Shown: positions 42,638 through 51,935, counted from the first letter of the stretch. The stretch is 64,000 nt of DNA from Micromonospora echinaurantiaca (GCF_900090235.1 NZ_LT607750.1:2058501-2122500); one strand, 5' to 3'. Numbers and translations are program-made. The notes: generated by a model not told the origin, from the sequence alone.

Positions 42638-43837
42638 GTGGAGTTGGCCCGAGCGACGAATCGTGGCGTCCGGCTGCGGAACCGGTCGGCGCTGCTGTCG
42701 AAGCTCTTCCTCGACGGCCCGCTGACCCGTCAGGACCTGGTCCGCAGCACCGGGCTCAGCCAGCCGGCGGTGAGCAACGTGGTGGGCGACCTGATCGACG
42801 AGGGCCTGGTGGTCGAGGCGGGCGCGGCCGAGTCCGACGGCGGCCGGCCCAGCATGATCCTCCGGGTCGCGCCGCGGTTCGCCTTCGTGGTCGGCGTGGA
42901 TGTCGGTGAGACCCGGGTGCGGGTCGAGCTGTTCGACTTCGCGATGGCCCTGCTGGCCAGCGTCGAGTACCCGCTGGACCCGGCGCGTACCGAGCCGTCG
43001 GTGGTGGCCGGGCACGTGCTGGCCGGGATCGACGCGGTCACCGACCGGGCCGGGGTGGACACCGACGACGTGCTCGGCGTCGGCATCGGCGTCTCCGGCG
43101 TGGTCGAGCAGGGGGATCGGGCGGTGGTGCACGCCCAGGCGCTCGGCTGGGACCGCGTGCCGCTGGAGGGGCTGATCGCCGCCGGCACCGACCTGCCGCT
43201 GCACATCGACAACGGCGCCAAGACCCTCGGCCAGGCGGAGATGTGGTTCGGCGCCGGCCGGGGCGCCCGGCACGCGGTGTTCGCGCTGGTCGGCTCCGGC
43301 GTCGGGGCCGCCGTGGTGACCAACGGGGTCACCTACCGGGGGGCGTCCAGCAGCGCGGGGGAGTGGGGGCACACCACCCTGGTGTACGGGGGCCGGCCCT
43401 GCCGTTGCGGCGCGCGGGGCTGCCTGGAGGCGTACGTCGGGGCCGAGGCGCTGATCGACCGGTACCGGGAGGCGCGGGGCGGCCGGGCGGTGCCGGGCGA
43501 CGACGAGGAGTCCCAGCTGGCCGCCCTGGTCGAGGCGGCCGCCACGTCGGCCACCGCCCGCCAGGTGCTCGACGAGACCGCCGGCTACCTGGGCGCCGGG
43601 GTGGCCAACCTGATCAACCTGTTCAACCCGGAGCGGGTGGTGCTGGGCGGCTGGGCCGCGATGGCGCTGGGCGACCTGCTGCCGGCGGTGCGCGAGGCCG
43701 CCGGCCGGCAGGCGCTGCGCCAGCCGTACGAGCAGGCGTCGATCGAGCTGTGCCGGCTCGGTGTCGACGCGGTGGCGCTGGGGGCGGCCACCCTGCCGAT
43801 CGCCCGGCTGCTGGCGGCCGGCGGCGTCCGGCCCTGA
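42638..43837 (+). CDS. ROK family transcriptional regulator
   Basis: This 399-residue protein combines an N-terminal winged helix (about 15-75; LTRQDLVRSTGLSQPAVSNVVGDLIDEGLV) with a sugar-kinase-like ROK domain. The zinc site is in CRCGARGCLEAYVG (about 255-268) and the DNG-type sugar/phosphate loops include HIDNGAKTLGQAE. The sugar-binding part probably senses the imported sugar. It is divergent from the sugar ABC operon and likely represses it. GTG 42638 is the first start of the family-matching region. Confidence 0.93.
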   Translation: MELARATNRGVRLRNRSALLSKLFLDGPLTRQDLVRSTGLSQPAVSNVVGDLIDEGLVVEAGAAESDGGRPSMILRVAPRFAFVVGVDVGETRVRVELFDFAMALLASVEYPLDPARTEPSVVAGHVLAGIDAVTDRAGVDTDDVLGVGIGVSGVVEQGDRAVVHAQALGWDRVPLEGLIAAGTDLPLHIDNGAKTLGQAEMWFGAGRGARHAVFALVGSGVGAAVVTNGVTYRGASSSAGEWGHTTLVYGGRPCRCGARGCLEAYVGAEALIDRYREARGGRAVPGDDEESQLAALVEAAATSATARQVLDETAGYLGAGVANLINLFNPERVVLGGWAAMALGDLLPAVREAAGRQALRQPYEQASIELCRLGVDAVALGAATLPIARLLAAGGVRP

Positions 43838-43875
43838 CCGGCCCGTCGGGCAAACCGCACGCATCGAACCTTCGG

Positions 43876-43898
43876 GATATATAACAGCGTTATAGATC
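43876..43898. promoter_or_regulatory. Palindrome upstream of the beta-helix protein gene
   Basis: TATAAC-AGC-GTTATA (43880-43894) is a perfect inverted repeat with a three-base centre. It extends to GAT (43876) and ATC (43898) with one mismatched pair, giving about 23 bases of dyad symmetry. It is unusually AT-rich here and lies 156 bases before the start at 44054. It is likely an operator or promoter element; its regulator is not identified. Confidence 0.55.
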
Positions 43899-44053
43899 GA
43901 TGTCTTGACGCCGTCGCAACCGCGCCGTAACACTTCCCCGAGAGCGCTCTCCGGTCGCGGTGCCCGTCCCGGTGGCACACGTCCCGCGCCGCGGCCGGCC
44001 TCCCGTCACCCCGTCATGCCCGGCGTCCGTACCCCCTATCGACAGGCGAAGTC

Positions 44054-46681
44054 ATGACATCTCGCGCTACATCCGTACGCCCGGCACCGGGCCGGCGACC
44101 CCGCCGGCGTACCCTCATCGGCCTGGTGGTCGCGCTCGTCGCGGCGCTGGCGCCGACCGGCCCGACACCCCCGGCGCAGGCGGCGCCGGTGCTGCTCTCC
44201 CAGGGCCGCCCGGCCACCGCCTCCTCCACCGAGAACGCCGGCACCCCCGCCGCGGCCGCCGTCGACGGGAACACCGGCACCCGCTGGTCCAGCGCCTTCA
44301 GCGACCCGCAGTGGCTCCGGGTCGACCTCGGCGCCCGGGCCACCATCAGCCAGGTCACCCTGGTCTGGGAGGGCGCCTACGCCCGGGCCTTCCAGCTCCA
44401 GACCTCCGACGACGGCAGCACCTGGACCACCATCCACACCACCACCGCCGGCACCGGCGGCACGCAGACCCTGACGGTCAGCGGCGCCGGCCGCTACGTC
44501 CGGATGTACGGCACCGCGCGCGCCACCGGCTACGGTTACTCGCTCTGGGAGTTCCAGGTCTACGGCGAGACCGGCGGCGGCACGCCCACCTGCGGCAGCG
44601 CCAACGCCGCCCAGGGCCGCCCGGCCACCGCCTCGTCCACCGAGAACCCCGGCCTGCCCGCCTCGGCCGCGGTGGACGGCAACACCGGGACCCGCTGGGC
44701 CAGCGCGGCGAGCGACCCCCAGTGGCTCCGGGTCGACCTGGGCAGCACCCAGACCATCTGCCGGGTGGTGCTGAACTGGGAGGCCGCGTACGCCCGGGCG
44801 TTCCAGCTGCAGACGTCCGTCGACGGCGCCGCCTGGACCACGATCTACAGCACCACCACCGGCACCGGCGGTGTGCAGACCCTCGACGTGACCGGCAGCG
44901 GCCGCTACCTGCGGGTCTACGGCACCGCGCGGGGCACCGGCTACGGCTACTCGCTCTGGGAGTTCCAGGTGAACACCACCGGAGGCACGACCGACCCGGG
45001 CATCCCGCCGACCGACCCACGCAACCCGAACTTCGGCCCGAACACGTTCGTCTTCGACCCGTCCACCCCGACCGCCACCATCCAGAGCCGGCTGAACACC
45101 CTGTTCACCCAGCAGGAGACCAACCAGTTCGGCCCGCAGCGGTACGCGGTGCTGTTCAAGCCCGGCAGCTACACCGCCGACGTCAACCTCGGCTTCTTCA
45201 CCCAGGTCGCCGGGCTCGGCATGAGCCCGGACGACGTGAACCTCAACGGCCACGTCCGGGTCGAGGCGTTCTGGATGGGCGGCAACGCCACCCAGAACTT
45301 CTGGCGGGCCGCCGAGAACCTGTCGGTGACCCTGCCGGCCGGGGTGACCGTGGAGCGGTGGGCGGTGTCCCAGGCCGCGCCGTACCGCCGGATGCACCTG
45401 CGCGGCGGGCAGAACCAGATCCAGCTCTGGAACGGCGGCGACGGCTGGTCCAGCGGCGGGCTGATGGCCGACACCCGGATCGACGGCCTGGTCGTCTCCG
45501 GCTCCCAGCAGCAGTGGTACTCGCGCAACAGCGAGTTCGGCAACGGCTGGACCGGCTCGGTGTGGAACATGGTCTTCCAGGGCGTCGTCGGGGCACCCGC
45601 GCCGCACTTCCCGAACCCGTCGCACACCGTCATCGCGCAGACCCCACAGGTGCGGGAGAAGCCGTTCCTCTACGTCGACGGCACCGGCGAGTACCGCGTC
45701 TTCGTCCCGGCGCTGCGCACCAACTCCACCGGCACCAGCTGGTACGGCAGGACCCCGGCCGGCTCGTCCATCTCGCTGTCGCAGTTCTACCTGGTCCAGC
45801 CGGGCACCAGCGCGGCCACCATCAACGCCGCCCTCGCCCAGGGCCGGCACCTGCTGTTCACCCCGGGCGTGCACCACGTCACCGAGCCGATCCGGGTGGA
45901 CCGGCCGGACACGGTGGTCCTCGGCCTCGGCCTGGCCACCATCCAGGCCGACAACGGCACCGTGGCGATGCGGGTGGCCGACGTGGACGGCGTCAAGGTG
46001 GCCGGCATCATGTTCGAGGCCGGCCAGGTCACCTCGCCGGTGCTGATGGAGGTCGGCCCGCCCGGCTCGGCGGCCAGCCACGCGGCCAACCCGACCTCGC
46101 TGCACGACGTGTTCTTCCGGATCGGCGGGCCGGGCGTCGGCCGGGCCACCAACACGCTGACCATCCACAGCGACAACGTGATCGGCGATCACATGTGGCT
46201 GTGGCGGGCCGACCACGGCGACGGTGTCGGGTGGACGGTCAACACCGCCGACACCGGGCTCACCGTGAACGGCGACAACGTCACCATGTACGGCCTCTTC
46301 GTCGAGCACTACCAGAAGTACCAGACCGTCTGGAACGGCAACGGCGGGCGGACGTACTTCTACCAGAACGAGATGCCGTACGACCCGCCGAACCAGGCCG
46401 GCTGGATGAACGGGTCGACCCGGGGCTACGCCGCGTACAAGGTGGCCGACTCGGTGACCAGCCACCAGGCGTGGGGGCTGGGCAGCTACTGTTACTTCAA
46501 CGTCAACCCCGCGGTGGTCGCCGACCGGGCCTTCGAGGTGCCGACCAACCCGAACGTGCGGTTCACCAACATGGTCACCGTCTCGCTCGGCGGGGTCGGC
46601 ACGATCAACAGGGTGATCAACAACACCGGTGACACCGCGAACGCCGCCCACCAGCAGTCCTACCTGACCAACTACCCGTAG
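44054..46681 (+). CDS. Secreted two-CBM (F5/8C) beta-helix protein, candidate glycan-active enzyme
   Basis: The 875-residue protein has a signal peptide (1-43, ending PAQA) and two near-identical discoidin/CBM32-type modules (about 44-171 and 182-308). Each has an SSTEN...DGNTGTRW...DPQWLRVDLG core and ends YGYSLWEFQV. The C-terminal 550 residues begin FGPNTFVFDP and are rich in short beta strands with repeated N/G turns (e.g. GVKVAGIMFEAGQV, NVTMYGLFVEHY), as in a right-handed parallel beta-helix. Such folds are common in polysaccharide lyases and hydrolases. I recall homologues auto-labelled adenylyl cyclase; nothing here supports that. The neighbouring sugar operon suggests a glucan substrate. 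Confidence 0.75.
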   Translation: MTSRATSVRPAPGRRPRRRTLIGLVVALVAALAPTGPTPPAQAAPVLLSQGRPATASSTENAGTPAAAAVDGNTGTRWSSAFSDPQWLRVDLGARATISQVTLVWEGAYARAFQLQTSDDGSTWTTIHTTTAGTGGTQTLTVSGAGRYVRMYGTARATGYGYSLWEFQVYGETGGGTPTCGSANAAQGRPATASSTENPGLPASAAVDGNTGTRWASAASDPQWLRVDLGSTQTICRVVLNWEAAYARAFQLQTSVDGAAWTTIYSTTTGTGGVQTLDVTGSGRYLRVYGTARGTGYGYSLWEFQVNTTGGTTDPGIPPTDPRNPNFGPNTFVFDPSTPTATIQSRLNTLFTQQETNQFGPQRYAVLFKPGSYTADVNLGFFTQVAGLGMSPDDVNLNGHVRVEAFWMGGNATQNFWRAAENLSVTLPAGVTVERWAVSQAAPYRRMHLRGGQNQIQLWNGGDGWSSGGLMADTRIDGLVVSGSQQQWYSRNSEFGNGWTGSVWNMVFQGVVGAPAPHFPNPSHTVIAQTPQVREKPFLYVDGTGEYRVFVPALRTNSTGTSWYGRTPAGSSISLSQFYLVQPGTSAATINAALAQGRHLLFTPGVHHVTEPIRVDRPDTVVLGLGLATIQADNGTVAMRVADVDGVKVAGIMFEAGQVTSPVLMEVGPPGSAASHAANPTSLHDVFFRIGGPGVGRATNTLTIHSDNVIGDHMWLWRADHGDGVGWTVNTADTGLTVNGDNVTMYGLFVEHYQKYQTVWNGNGGRTYFYQNEMPYDPPNQAGWMNGSTRGYAAYKVADSVTSHQAWGLGSYCYFNVNPAVVADRAFEVPTNPNVRFTNMVTVSLGGVGTINRVINNTGDTANAAHQQSYLTNYP

Positions 46682-46695
46682 GCCGATCCCGCGGC

Positions 46696-46723
46696 GGGCC
46701 CGGCCGGGTGTCCGGCCGGGCCC
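46696..46723. terminator. Bidirectional terminator hairpin
   Basis: GGGCCCGGCCGG (46696-46707) and its exact complement (46712-46723) flank a GTGT loop between the converging beta-helix and debranching-enzyme genes, 14 and 10 bases from their stop codons. Confidence 0.85.
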
Positions 46724-46733
46724 ACCCGAAGCG

Positions 46734-48788
46734 CTACGCCCGGCGGGCGTCGGTGCGCACGTTACCGATGGCGTCGAGCCGGCCCCACCGGCCGGGGATG
46801 TCGAGCAGTTCCACCCGGCCGAAGCGCTCGGACAGCTCCGGGTCGACCACCAGGTCCTCGCCGTACGGATTCAACCCCAGCACCGTCCGCAGCAGCAGGA
46901 ACGCGGCCCCGGTGGAGCCGGCGTACGGGCTGGAGGCCGTGGGGTACTGGACCGGGTGCCGGGTCAGCTCGCGGTCGTACCCGCCGAACGCCTCCGGCAG
47001 CCGGCCGTCGAAGAAGTCCCCGGCGTCGATGATGCCCTCGGCGATGCGGGCCGCCTCCCGGCCGTACCCGTACCGGCGCAGCCCCCAGGCGATGAACGAG
47101 TTGTCGGCCGGCCAGACGGTGCCGACGTGGTAGCCGAGCGGGTTGTACCGCGCCTGGCCGGTGGCCAGCGTCCGCACGCCCCAGCCGGAGAAGAGTCGGG
47201 GACCGAGCAGGTGTTCAGCGATCTTTCCGGCCCGGGATTCGTCGACGATGCCGCTCCACAGCAGGTGGCCGATGTTCGAGGACAGGGCGTCGACCTGCCG
47301 GCCGTCGGCGTCCAGGGCGAGGGCGTAGTACTCGCCGTCGGCGACCCAGAAGTCCCGGTTGAACCGCTGCTTGAGCTCGGCCGCCTCCCGCTCCAACCGG
47401 TCGGCGTAGACCGGGTCACCCCAGAACTGTCGGGCCAGTCGGGCGCCGCGCCGCTTCGCGTCGTAGGCGTAGCCCTGCAACTCGCACGTGGCCCGGGGCA
47501 GGCCCGGCAACGTGCCGTCCCGGTACGAGATCGAGTCCCACGACTCCTTCCAGGACTGGTTCTCCAGGCCGGTGCGTTCGTTGCGGCGCTGGTAGCGCAC
47601 GTAGCCGTCGCCGAGCAGGTCGCCGTACTCGTCGATCCAGTGCAGCGCCGCCCGTGCTTCGTCCTCGAACTCCCGTACCAGCCCGACGTCGCCGGTCCAG
47701 CGTTCGTACTCGTCGAGCAGGACCACGTAGAGCGGGGTCGCGTCGGCGGTGCCGAAGTAGGGCGACTGTGGTCGTTCCTCGAACGCGGCCCACTCGCCGT
47801 AGCGGAACTCGCGCAGGATCTTGCCCGGCTCTTCGTCCCGGAAGTCGTCCAGCACGGAGCCCTGGTCGACGCCGAGCATGCGCAGTGTCGCGGCGGCCAG
47901 TTCCGGCGCGATGTGCAGCGACTGGAAGCTGGCAAGGATGCTGTCCCGACCGATGATGGTGGCGGCCCACGGCAGACCGGCGGCGGGCATGGCCTGGTCC
48001 GGGAGGGTCAGCGGCGAGTAGCGCAACGCCGCGAGGTCGACCAGGCTGCGCCGGTAGATGCTGGTCAGGGCCGGCCAGTCGCATTTCAGCTTCGGCGCCC
48101 GGTCGAGCCACCGGTCGAGATCGCGCTGGAGTTGCGGCGCGGTCCGCCGGCGGCGCGGCGGACGGATGCGGTCCCGGACGTCGTCGCCGTCCGGGCGCAG
48201 CACCGACCCGCGGATGTGCAGGGTGGTGCTCCACGAACCGTGCGGCCCGACCCGGATGTGGTACGTCAGCCCGTGTTCGTCGATCTGGGCCGGCTCGCTG
48301 GTGACGATGGTCGTCTCGCGCCGGAACTTCTCCCGTTCGTAGCCGAGCCGCAGGCATCCGGCCTCGACGCTCCGGTAGGTCCGGCCCGCCGGGTTCGGGG
48401 GTTGCGCGACCGCCAGGATCGGGATGAAGTCACTGTCCGCCGTCAGGCGGACGGTGAAGTCGGCCGGTTCGTCGCTGTGGTTGAGGACGGTCAGCCGCTC
48501 CTCGAAGCTGCCCGCGACGGACCGCTCGCGCAGGACCGACACCTTGGCGTCGAGGTAGTGGGTCGGCTCGCCCGGCACCAGGAAGAAGCGCACCGCGAAG
48601 TACTTCAGGTCGTCGATGGCCAGGGCGTGCAGCCGCTCGCCGTCGACCGTCAGCTGCCACTTGGAGAGGAACCGGGTGTCGAAGGAGAAGAACCCGCACG
48701 GAACGGCGGGCGACGACTCGATGTCGCCGCTGCGGTAGCTGAGCACGAAGATGTTGCCGTCCAGGATCCTGACCAGGTCCGACCTCAT
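46734..48788 (-). CDS. GDE_N-type amylo-alpha-1,6-glucosidase family protein (left mirror copy)
   Basis: This 684-residue protein has an N-terminal glycogen-debranching N-terminal domain (about 1-220; RILDGNIFVLSYRSGDI and FFSFDTRFLSKWQLTVDG). A C-terminal alpha/alpha barrel follows, of the GH63/GH15-like amylo-1,6-glucosidase group. Conserved acidic blocks are GRDSILASFQ, YQRRNERTGLENQSWKESWDSI and YHVGTVWPADNSFIAWGLRRYG. It is the mirror of the gene at 49740; the two share long identical stretches in the C-terminal half. The start ATG 48788 overlaps the SCP2-like stop by four bases. It probably trims alpha-glucan or a related branched sugar inside the cell; no secretion signal is present. 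Confidence 0.88.
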   Translation of the reverse strand: MRSDLVRILDGNIFVLSYRSGDIESSPAVPCGFFSFDTRFLSKWQLTVDGERLHALAIDDLKYFAVRFFLVPGEPTHYLDAKVSVLRERSVAGSFEERLTVLNHSDEPADFTVRLTADSDFIPILAVAQPPNPAGRTYRSVEAGCLRLGYEREKFRRETTIVTSEPAQIDEHGLTYHIRVGPHGSWSTTLHIRGSVLRPDGDDVRDRIRPPRRRRTAPQLQRDLDRWLDRAPKLKCDWPALTSIYRRSLVDLAALRYSPLTLPDQAMPAAGLPWAATIIGRDSILASFQSLHIAPELAAATLRMLGVDQGSVLDDFRDEEPGKILREFRYGEWAAFEERPQSPYFGTADATPLYVVLLDEYERWTGDVGLVREFEDEARAALHWIDEYGDLLGDGYVRYQRRNERTGLENQSWKESWDSISYRDGTLPGLPRATCELQGYAYDAKRRGARLARQFWGDPVYADRLEREAAELKQRFNRDFWVADGEYYALALDADGRQVDALSSNIGHLLWSGIVDESRAGKIAEHLLGPRLFSGWGVRTLATGQARYNPLGYHVGTVWPADNSFIAWGLRRYGYGREAARIAEGIIDAGDFFDGRLPEAFGGYDRELTRHPVQYPTASSPYAGSTGAAFLLLRTVLGLNPYGEDLVVDPELSERFGRVELLDIPGRWGRLDAIGNVRTDARRA

Positions 48789-49162
48789 CGCCGTCCCCTG
48801 TGCTCCCGGACGAACTCGCGCGGGTGGTGCGCCCCGGGCGGCTGCCGGAACAGCCGCTCGAGCAGGACGATCGGCCAGTATTCGCCCTCGGTGGTGATGT
48901 CGTTGCGCAGCCAGGCGGGCAGCGGTTTGACCTCGCCGAGCACCATCCGGTCGAAGACGGCGTTCTCGGCATGGATCACGCAATCGGCGTCACTCTCCTC
49001 TCTGGACACCCGTACCTGACCGTTCCGGATGGTGACGAACCAGTGGTCGTCCCCGTGCTCGTGCGCGAGGTCGAAGCGGATCGTGCCGGTGGTCTTCCGC
49101 AGCAGGCGCTCGGCGCCGTGGCGCGCGAGCCGGTCGAAGAACTCCTCGGTCGTGTCCGACAT
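48785..49162 (-). CDS. SCP2-like sterol-carrier-domain protein (left mirror copy)
   Basis: The 125-residue protein matches the SCP2 sterol-binding fold: TEEFFDRLARHGAERLL, then TGTIRFDLAHEHGDDHWFVTIRNGQVRVS and a final helix GEYWPIVLLERLF. SCP2 domains bind lipids or other hydrophobic ligands. It is coupled to the debranching enzyme by an ATGA overlap. The right-hand copy (49366-49743) has the same length and clear similarity, so the pair was duplicated as a unit. Why a lipid-binding-type protein should accompany a glucan enzyme is not clear. Confidence 0.8.
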   Translation of the reverse strand: MSDTTEEFFDRLARHGAERLLRKTTGTIRFDLAHEHGDDHWFVTIRNGQVRVSREESDADCVIHAENAVFDRMVLGEVKPLPAWLRNDITTEGEYWPIVLLERLFRQPPGAHHPREFVREHRGRR

Positions 49163-49226
49163 CAGCACCCCCCGCAGCGAGTCGGCCCGGCCGAGATAAA
49201 GCATCACCCGGAGCACCGCACGGCCG

Positions 49227-49308
49227 CATCACCCGCTCCGGGTGAGATCGGCGGGGCACGCGCCGGCGAGGCGAACCCGCCGCCGGATCTCACCCGTTCC
49301 GGGTGATG
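49227..49308. promoter_or_regulatory. Mirror-image pair of TCACCCG-NNN-CGGGTGA operators
   Basis: Palindrome TCACCCG-CTC-CGGGTGA (49229-49245) and TCACCCG-TTC-CGGGTGA (49290-49306) are each perfect in their arms. With flanks they form 23-base elements (49227-49249 and 49286-49308) that are inverted copies of each other, differing only in the three central bases. A half site TCACCCG is at 49204-49210, beside a TTTATCT -10-like box for the leftward genes. They lie in the 203-base gap between the two divergent SCP2-like genes, so one regulator could control both operons. Confidence 0.8.
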
Positions 49309-49365
49309 ACGGGGCGCTCGAACCCGCGCGAGGCTGACGTGTCAGTGCTGACCCGAGGGAGTCTG

Positions 49366-49743
49366 ATGTCGGATCGTACGGCGGAGTTCTTCGACCGGCT
49401 CGACCGTCGCGGGCACGAACCCCTGTTCGAGGGAGCCTCCGGCACCCTCCGTGTCGACCTCGTGCACGACCGCGGCGTCGACCGCTGGTTCGTGGTGATC
49501 ACCCACGGGGGCGTCCACGTCACCCGGGCGGACCGCGAGGCCGACGCGGTCCTCCGTGTCGATCGGGCGCTGTTCGACCGGTTCGTCACCGGGGAGGCGA
49601 ACATCTACGCGGCGTGGGTGCGCAACGAGCTGATCGCCGAGGGCGACGTGCTGTTGCCCTGGTTGCTCCAGCGGATCATGCCGCAGCCGGCGGGCGCGCG
49701 CCACCCGCGGACCTTCGTGGCGGAACGGAGTCGGCCCGCATGA
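49366..49743 (+). CDS. SCP2-like sterol-carrier-domain protein (right mirror copy)
   Basis: This 125-residue paralogue of the protein at 48785-49162 has the same start (MSDRTAEFFDRLDRRGHEPLFEG), GTLRVDLVHDRGVDRWFVVITHGGVHVT and a closing helical segment. It has diverged more than its downstream partner. Its stop overlaps the ATG of the debranching enzyme by four bases. Start ATG 49366 is preceded by GAGGGAGTC. The pair is transcribed rightward from the mirrored operators. Confidence 0.8.
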   Translation: MSDRTAEFFDRLDRRGHEPLFEGASGTLRVDLVHDRGVDRWFVVITHGGVHVTRADREADAVLRVDRALFDRFVTGEANIYAAWVRNELIAEGDVLLPWLLQRIMPQPAGARHPRTFVAERSRPA

Positions 49744-51776
49744 GCGAGGACCTCGTCCGGCTGCTGGACGGCAACACGTTCGTGGTCAGCGAGGAGAGCG
49801 GTGACGTCGACGCCTCTCCGACCATCCCGACCGGCCTGTTCTCGTTCGACACCCGATTCCTGTCCAGGTGGATCCTGACCGTCGACGGGGTACGGCTCAG
49901 CCCGCTCACCATCGACGACATCGAGTACTTCGAGGCCCGCTTCTTCCTCGTCCCGGTCACCTCGACGCCGCTCACCGACCCAACGGTGTCGGTGATCCGC
50001 CAGCGCTCGATCGACGGCGGGCTCATCGAGCGGCTGACCGTGGTCAACCACCAGGCCACCCCGGTCGAGCTGGGGATCCGGCTCGACGTCGGCAGCGACT
50101 TCGCCGACCTGTTCGAGATCAAGGACGTGCGAAACAAGAAGGGGACCTACTACGCGCGGGTGGAGAACGGATGCCTGCGGCTCGGTTACGAGCGGGCGGA
50201 TTTCCGGCGCGAGACGGTGATCTCGAGCACGGTGCCGGCGCACGTCGACGAAAACGGGCTGAGCTATCACGTCCAGATCGGACCGCACGCCGAATGGGCC
50301 ACCGAACTGCGGGTCAGGACGTTGGGCGTGCACGGGCGGGACATCCGGGAGAGCCTCGAGGGCCGGCCCGTCCGGCGCCGGACGGAGCTGCGCCGGGATC
50401 TCGAACGGTGGCTCGCCGAGGCGCCCCGGCTGACCTGCGACTGCGAGTCGCTCACCAGGACTTACCGGCGCAGCCTGGTGGACCTCGCCGCGCTGCGGTT
50501 CACGCCGCTGACGATGGGCGGGCGGACCGTGCCCGCTGCCGGGCTGCCCTGGTTCATGGCGGTGTTCGGCCGGGACAGCATCCTCACCAGCCTCCAGGCC
50601 CTGCCGTTCGCCCCCGATCTGGCCGCCACCACGCTGCGCCTGCTGGCCCTGACCCAGGGCTCCGTGCTGGACGACTTCCGGGAGGAGGAGCCGGGCAAGA
50701 TCCTGCACGAGTTGCGCTACGGCGAGAGCATCGGCTTCGAGGAACAGCCGCACTCGCCGTACTTCGGCAGCGCCGACGCGACCCCGCTCTACGTGGTCCT
50801 GCTCGACGAGTACGAACGCTGGTCCGGGGACGCCGAGACGGTTCGCCACCTCGAACGGGCTGGGCGGGCGGCGCTGCACTGGATCGACGAGTACGGCGAC
50901 CTGCTCGGTGACGGCTACGTGCGCTACCAGCGCCGCAACGAGCGGTGCGGGCTGGACAACCAGTGCTGGAAGGACTCCTGGGACTCGATCTCGTACCGGG
51001 ACGGGACGTTGCCGGGCCTGCCCCGGGCCACCTGCGAGTTGCAGGGCTACGCCTACGACGCGAAGCGGCGCGGCGCCCGGCTGGCGCGGGAGTTCTGGCA
51101 CGATCCGGTCTACGCCGACCGGTTGGAGCGGGAGGCGGCCGAGCTCAAGCAGCGGTTCAACCGGGACTTCTGGGTCGCCGACGGCGAGTACTACGCCCTC
51201 GCCCTGGACGCCGACGGCCGGCAGGTCGACGCGCTGTCGTCGAACATCGGCCACCTGCTGTGGAGCGGCATCGTCGACGAATCCCGAGCCGGGAAGATCG
51301 CCGAACACCTGCTCGGCCCCCGGCTCTTCTCCGGCTGGGGGGTGCGGACGCTGGCCACCGGCCAGTCGCGGTACAACCCGGTCGGCTACCACGTTGGCAC
51401 CGTCTGGCCGTTCGACAACTCGTTCATCGCCTGGGGGCTGCGCCGCTACGGCTACGACCGGGAGGCCGCCCGGATCGCCGAGGGCATCATCGACGCGGCC
51501 GACCTGTTCCACGGCCGGCTACCGGAGGCATTCGCCGGGTACGACCGGGAGCTGACCCGGTATCCGGTGCACTACCCGACGGCGTGCAGCCCGCAGGCGT
51601 GGTCCACCGGGACCCCGCTGCTGCTGCTGCGCACGATGCTCGGGATGGACCCGCGCGGCGACCACCTGGTGGCCCGGCCGGCGGTGCCGGTGAAGGTCGG
51701 GCGGATCGAACTGCTCGACATCCCGGGACGCTGGGGTAGGGCCGACGTCTTCGGGCGTGGCCGCGCCGACCGGTGA
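49740..51776 (+). CDS. GDE_N-type amylo-alpha-1,6-glucosidase family protein (right mirror copy)
   Basis: The 678-residue paralogue of 46734-48788 has the GDE_N domain (LLDGNTFVVSEESGDVDA, FDTRFLSRWILTVDG) and the same barrel with GRDSILTSLQ, YQRRNERCGLDNQCWKDSWDSI and YHVGTVWPFDNSFIAWGLRRYG. The N-terminal half has diverged, but the stretch around EFWHDPVYADRLEREAAELK and the following 100 residues is almost identical in both, which suggests recent duplication or gene conversion of that segment. The last residues (GRADVFGRGRADR) are unlike the left copy. Confidence 0.88.
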   Translation: MSEDLVRLLDGNTFVVSEESGDVDASPTIPTGLFSFDTRFLSRWILTVDGVRLSPLTIDDIEYFEARFFLVPVTSTPLTDPTVSVIRQRSIDGGLIERLTVVNHQATPVELGIRLDVGSDFADLFEIKDVRNKKGTYYARVENGCLRLGYERADFRRETVISSTVPAHVDENGLSYHVQIGPHAEWATELRVRTLGVHGRDIRESLEGRPVRRRTELRRDLERWLAEAPRLTCDCESLTRTYRRSLVDLAALRFTPLTMGGRTVPAAGLPWFMAVFGRDSILTSLQALPFAPDLAATTLRLLALTQGSVLDDFREEEPGKILHELRYGESIGFEEQPHSPYFGSADATPLYVVLLDEYERWSGDAETVRHLERAGRAALHWIDEYGDLLGDGYVRYQRRNERCGLDNQCWKDSWDSISYRDGTLPGLPRATCELQGYAYDAKRRGARLAREFWHDPVYADRLEREAAELKQRFNRDFWVADGEYYALALDADGRQVDALSSNIGHLLWSGIVDESRAGKIAEHLLGPRLFSGWGVRTLATGQSRYNPVGYHVGTVWPFDNSFIAWGLRRYGYDREAARIAEGIIDAADLFHGRLPEAFAGYDRELTRYPVHYPTACSPQAWSTGTPLLLLRTMLGMDPRGDHLVARPAVPVKVGRIELLDIPGRWGRADVFGRGRADR

Positions 51777-51935
51777 CCCCGCCCGGTGCCTTCGCCCGGT
51801 GACTCCGCCCGCGGCCGGCGGCCGGTTTCGGCGGCGGTGCGGCACGCCGGGGCCGCCGTGTCGTTTCGGGCCGGGGCGGTTCGTGTAGAGGATGAGAGGC
51901 CGGCGTCGGGCCGGCCGCCCCGGAGGAGGAGGCCG

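Noticed and set aside
44054..46681. Adenylyl cyclase annotation sometimes given to such proteins
   Set aside because: It is a secreted protein with carbohydrate-binding-type modules and a beta-helix; no cyclase residues or fold are visible.
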